Positions 60,999 to 64,000 of a stretch of 64,000 bases of DNA are shown here, piece after piece; position 1 is the stretch's first letter; each line of letters starts with the position of its first letter. The translations under genes were made by a program, and so were the position numbers. The notes under the pieces were generated by a model, which searched no databases, was not told the origin of the DNA, and was given only the letters and a program-made list of their open reading frames with translations. The DNA is from Cranoglanis bouderius (lineage: Eukaryota > Chordata > Actinopteri > Siluriformes > Cranoglanididae): NCBI GenBank assembly GCA_023630585.1, contig CM042540.1, forward strand, positions 17,445,574-17,509,573, given 5' to 3'.

Positions 60999-63140
60999 CC
61001 TGATTGGGTAGGAAAGCTCTCTAAGATACATAACACTCTGTTACATAACAGTGTAGCTATATTTATTGTGATCAGTAAATTTCAGCTTTTGGTGTCCAGA
61101 GCAGTCAGTTTGCCTCCTTGTGGATTTGAAATGAAATTAATGAAGCTCAGGAAACTGTATGATTCCAGGTACATGATCTTTATATGCCAATGTTGTTACC
61201 TAGTCACACATCAGATCCACTTTATAAATGTACAAAAACCCAGGACCATCTAAGCAAAAACATTTTCCGACATATTCATACACGTGTTAACTGACATGAA
61301 ATAATAAGCCCTTGTGTGTGAGACAATGTGATGCTTAAGACACTCAGCTCTAGTACAATGAGACACTTTGTCAGAGCACTGATATTTCTGGTGCAGTGTG
61401 ACCTGCTTGTCTGTATGCTTTTTTTTGTCAGGGAGTCGTGAGAAAGACAAATCTCTCTCTCACTCTTTCTCTGTTTGCCAGTCTCTATCTTCACCCCCCA
61501 CACACACACTCCATGCGTGTGACTGCGTGTGTCTGTGTGAGTGTTTGCCGTGGTGTGTTTGTCTTGTGATGCACGCCGGTCTCCGTATGGTTGACTACCT
61601 GATCCTTCAGCCCCCCTGGGCCCTCAGCGCACCAGCGCAGCTCGGGGTTGTGACCTCAGGGCCTGTCGGGGTCGCAGCAGCGGCCAGCGGGGGCAGGCAT
61701 TACAGGCCCATTACTGCAGGAAATTGAAAACACAGAGCCCGGCTCAGACACAAGTCGCCTGCGCACTGACGCCATTTGTAGGGCCTAATTGTGTTGTAAT
61801 TAAGACAAACCTGGAGGAAGATGGAGCAAGTGCCTGAGGCAAGAGGAAGGTCAGAGAGAAATGGAGAGAGGAAACCAATCATCACATTTCACACGCAATG
61901 AAACAATCTCACAGTGTTAAACTGTGCAAATGTGTGTGGGAGGGCAGACTTTTTGTTTTGTGTTTCTTTTTTTTTCTTTTCTTTTTTTCCCCTCTTCCTT
62001 CTCAGCCATGTTCCCATTCCTCTTGTTATTGTTTTTTGGTTGTTGTTGGTTTTTTTTTTTCCTTTCTTTCTTTATTTATTTATTTATTTTGGCGTTATAT
62101 TGGGTACTGGCAGCAGATGTATTCATTGCAATTTTAAGACATTTTAAGACACTGCATTTTCAATTTCACACCAGTGTCATCTCATAGTTGGTAGTTTAGT
62201 TAATAATTTCTAGATTTTTCCATCACCTCATCACTCCTGTGTAGCAAAAGATTCACAGAACTGATTAAAATGGCAGGCTTTAGCCTGGATAATGAAATCG
62301 ACCATCACTGTGTTTATACCAGTCTGCTTCAATTAGGATGAAGAGTGCCAAGGCCCATCACTGTTTCTCACCCTCTAACTCTAAAGATTTTCACTCTTCA
62401 CCATACTCTCACTGCAGACAGTTTAGGCTTAGCATTTAGCAGCAATACAGCAGCCACCTGAAAACTATATATCTTCCTGCTTTTTTGGCTAAAGCAGCAG
62501 TCAGACCAAACATGAATAAAATTCTCCTGGCAGAAAAGCCAATTCACTGAAGGGGGAAAGGAAACAGGATGTGAAAGACATGCATCTTTGTTTAGTGCAT
62601 TGCATTAATTCATTTTTTCATTTCAAAATGTAAATGAGAAAACAATTTTAGTTTTTCTTGGCACATACTAAAATAGGAAATCGGTTCAATTTTTTTCTAT
62701 TGTCCCTATTTGTTAATGGTGTCTACTTTTTTCACCACACAAAGCCTAGAAATCAAATATTCATGAATGCAAGTATGAAAAACTGCCCACTTTCACAGTG
62801 CTGCTATTGTACGTGCTGTTATACCAATTTAAGATGTGTACTCTGTTTTCATAGAAGTTACGATAAAAATTGGATAAAAACCTGCAGAAATAAACTTTCT
62901 GTGTTTAAAATATTCTTAAATTTCAGCACCTGGAAAATCATGCTGAGCTTTCCAGCCACTATGTCATCCTCCTTTACCATCACCTTGTTGCTTTTTAAAA
63001 ATAAATAAAAATAACAGTGAGCGATATTAGCAGTACATCAGGCAGTAAATCTTTAATTCCCTCTAAATTCTTTAATTCTCTTTAAATCCCTCTTTTTTGT
63101 TACCCAGTAATTGCTGATACACATATTAATATCTCATTTG
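60999..63140. other. Intron segment, unique
   Basis: AT-rich, with CA-rich patches at 61498-61510, a GC-balanced unique block at 61580-61870 and T-rich tracts at 61965-62095. No gene recognised. Confidence 0.58.
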
Positions 63141-63643
63141 CAGTGCTGTGCATATGTTTTAGGCTCCCTGTTATTTCTAGTTCAAACTTTGTTATAGATT
63201 TTTTTGTTTTATGACTTCTACATTATCAAGTCAGTACAAAAAACATTTTAGGTTCCCAAACATTAGTTTTCTAGCACAAAAGCAGCATATTACGTAAGAG
63301 ACACTTTTCAGACAAAAAACACAATGAAGGCTGCTGGGTTTTGCTGCAAAAATAAGAAGCAAGTACAAAAGTCAAAGTCTCCCAGAAGAACTGTGGCTGG
63401 TTCTGCAAGATGCTCAATAAAACTTACCAGATAATTTCCTTATAAAACTGCACTAATTGTACCGGAGACTACTATTTTTATTTTTATTTTTTGTCACACC
63501 AAATATTGACTTTGTTTCATTTACTACCGTTTACTGCACTTTATGGTATTTTTTTTTAATGTAGAAACATTTAATTTCATTATTTTGAAGGCATCTTTGC
63601 TCTACAGCATTTCTTTGCATGTGCCTAAAGCTTTTGCACAGTA

Positions 63644-63645
<2 letters not shown>
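63141..63645. mobile_element. Non-autonomous Tc1/mariner-type element
   Basis: 505 bp starting CAGTGCTGTGCATATGTTTT and ending GCTTTTGCACAGTACTG. The first and last 25-30 bases are inverted repeats with a few mismatches (AGGCTCCCTG at left, CATGTGCCT at right). No transposase frame remains. The flanking dinucleotides are TG rather than TA on both sides, consistent with a decayed TA site. Confidence 0.7.

Positions 63646-63721
<76 letters not shown>
63646..63721. repeat. (TA)n microsatellite between two transposons
   Basis: About thirty-four TA units starting right at the end of the element at 63141-63645 and running into a truncated Tc1-like element. Confidence 0.95.
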
Positions 63722-63723
<2 letters not shown>

Positions 63724-64000
63724 TTTTGGTGGATTTGCTAGTGTGCTTAGGCTCATTATCCTGTTGAAAGGTGGTCCACGTTCCGTTCATTCATAGTCGA
63801 ATCAATATATGCAAGCTGTCCAGTCCCACCAACGTGCTTCACAGTTGGTATGAGGTGCTTCTCCTGAAAAGCCTTTTGTCTTTGGTCTGTGCCAAACAAC
63901 TCTATCTTTGATTTGTCTGTCCAGAGCACATTATTCCAAAAGTCTTTGGACTATATGTCCAAACTATATGTTTGCCTATATGCTCATTGGCAAACTGTAG
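63722..64000 (-). mobile_element. Tc1-like relic, copy C (same family as copies A and B), cut by window end
   Basis: Contains the strings GGTGGATTTGCTAGTGTGCT, GCAAGCTGTCCAGTCCC and GGTATGAGGTGCTTCTCCTG found in copies A and B in the same order. On the minus strand the frame from 63790 reads FQQDNEPKHTSKSTKN, the second catalytic Asp region of a Tc1 transposase, before it runs into the TA repeat. The left inverted repeat and the C-terminal coding part are missing; the right side continues past the window. Confidence 0.82.

Larger units (their letters stand above)
11734..64000 (+). other. bcas3: Very large bcas3 intron, continuing past the window
   Basis: No later BCAS3 exon was recognised in these 52 kb, and no other host gene was found on either strand. 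Human BCAS3 is also spread over very large introns and lies beside TBX2 and TBX4, so a long intron here is expected. Segment contents are given in the following entries. Confidence 0.7.

Noticed and set aside
1..64000. Endogenous retrovirus or LINE coding region
   Set aside because: No reverse transcriptase, integrase or protease motifs and no paired long terminal repeats were seen in any frame.

Overview
This is vertebrate nuclear DNA, almost certainly from a teleost fish. The evidence is spliced coding exons in long AT-rich introns, many (CA)n/(TG)n microsatellites, several families of Tc1/mariner-like transposons typical of fish, and tRNA-derived SINEs, one type carrying the tail shared by many teleost SINEs. 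The mix of repeats would fit an otophysan such as a catfish, but I cannot fix the species.

The only host gene I recognise is bcas3 (BCAS3, also called Rudhira), on the + strand. Six consecutive coding exons (240-364, 594-759, 1156-1256, 7755-7855, 11253-11449 and 11636-11733) join in one open frame of about 262 residues across the conserved BCAS3-family region downstream of the WD40 propeller. The gene runs off both ends of the window: the N-terminal exons lie to the left, and the last exons are not visible to the right. From 11734 to 64000 the window therefore appears to be one intron of more than 52 kb.

The intron between exons 1156-1256 and 7755-7855 holds two minisatellites, a Tc1-like relic (5292-6579) and a stretch (about 3000-3420) with a Pbx/Meis-type site. 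The next intron holds a SINE and a structurally complete but inactivated Tc1-like element (9409-10749). The 186-bp intron 11450-11635 has an AC repeat near its donor and a GU repeat at its acceptor.

The large intron holds three more Tc1-like copies with transposase relics (20677-21779, 37181-38423 and about 59786-60998) plus the edge of another at 63722-64000. It also has two deleted Tc1-type elements (16004-16490, 63141-63645), two MITEs with exact 8-bp target duplications (23719-24094, 47869-48424), a possible third MITE (about 41052-41715), three copies of one dispersed repeat, a CGGBP1-like fragment, three SINEs and a decayed unidentified coding fragment (about 26680-27130). Between them are unique blocks that may include regulatory sequence, which is plausible because vertebrate BCAS3 neighbours TBX2 and TBX4, but this cannot be shown without alignment.

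I found no operon, CRISPR array, rRNA, functional tRNA gene or retroviral coding region, and no convincing new multi-gene system. The most interesting items are the AC/GU-paired intron with a decoy acceptor, a frame-compatible cryptic exon at 18751-18855, the decayed coding fragment, and the nested transposon and satellite structures.
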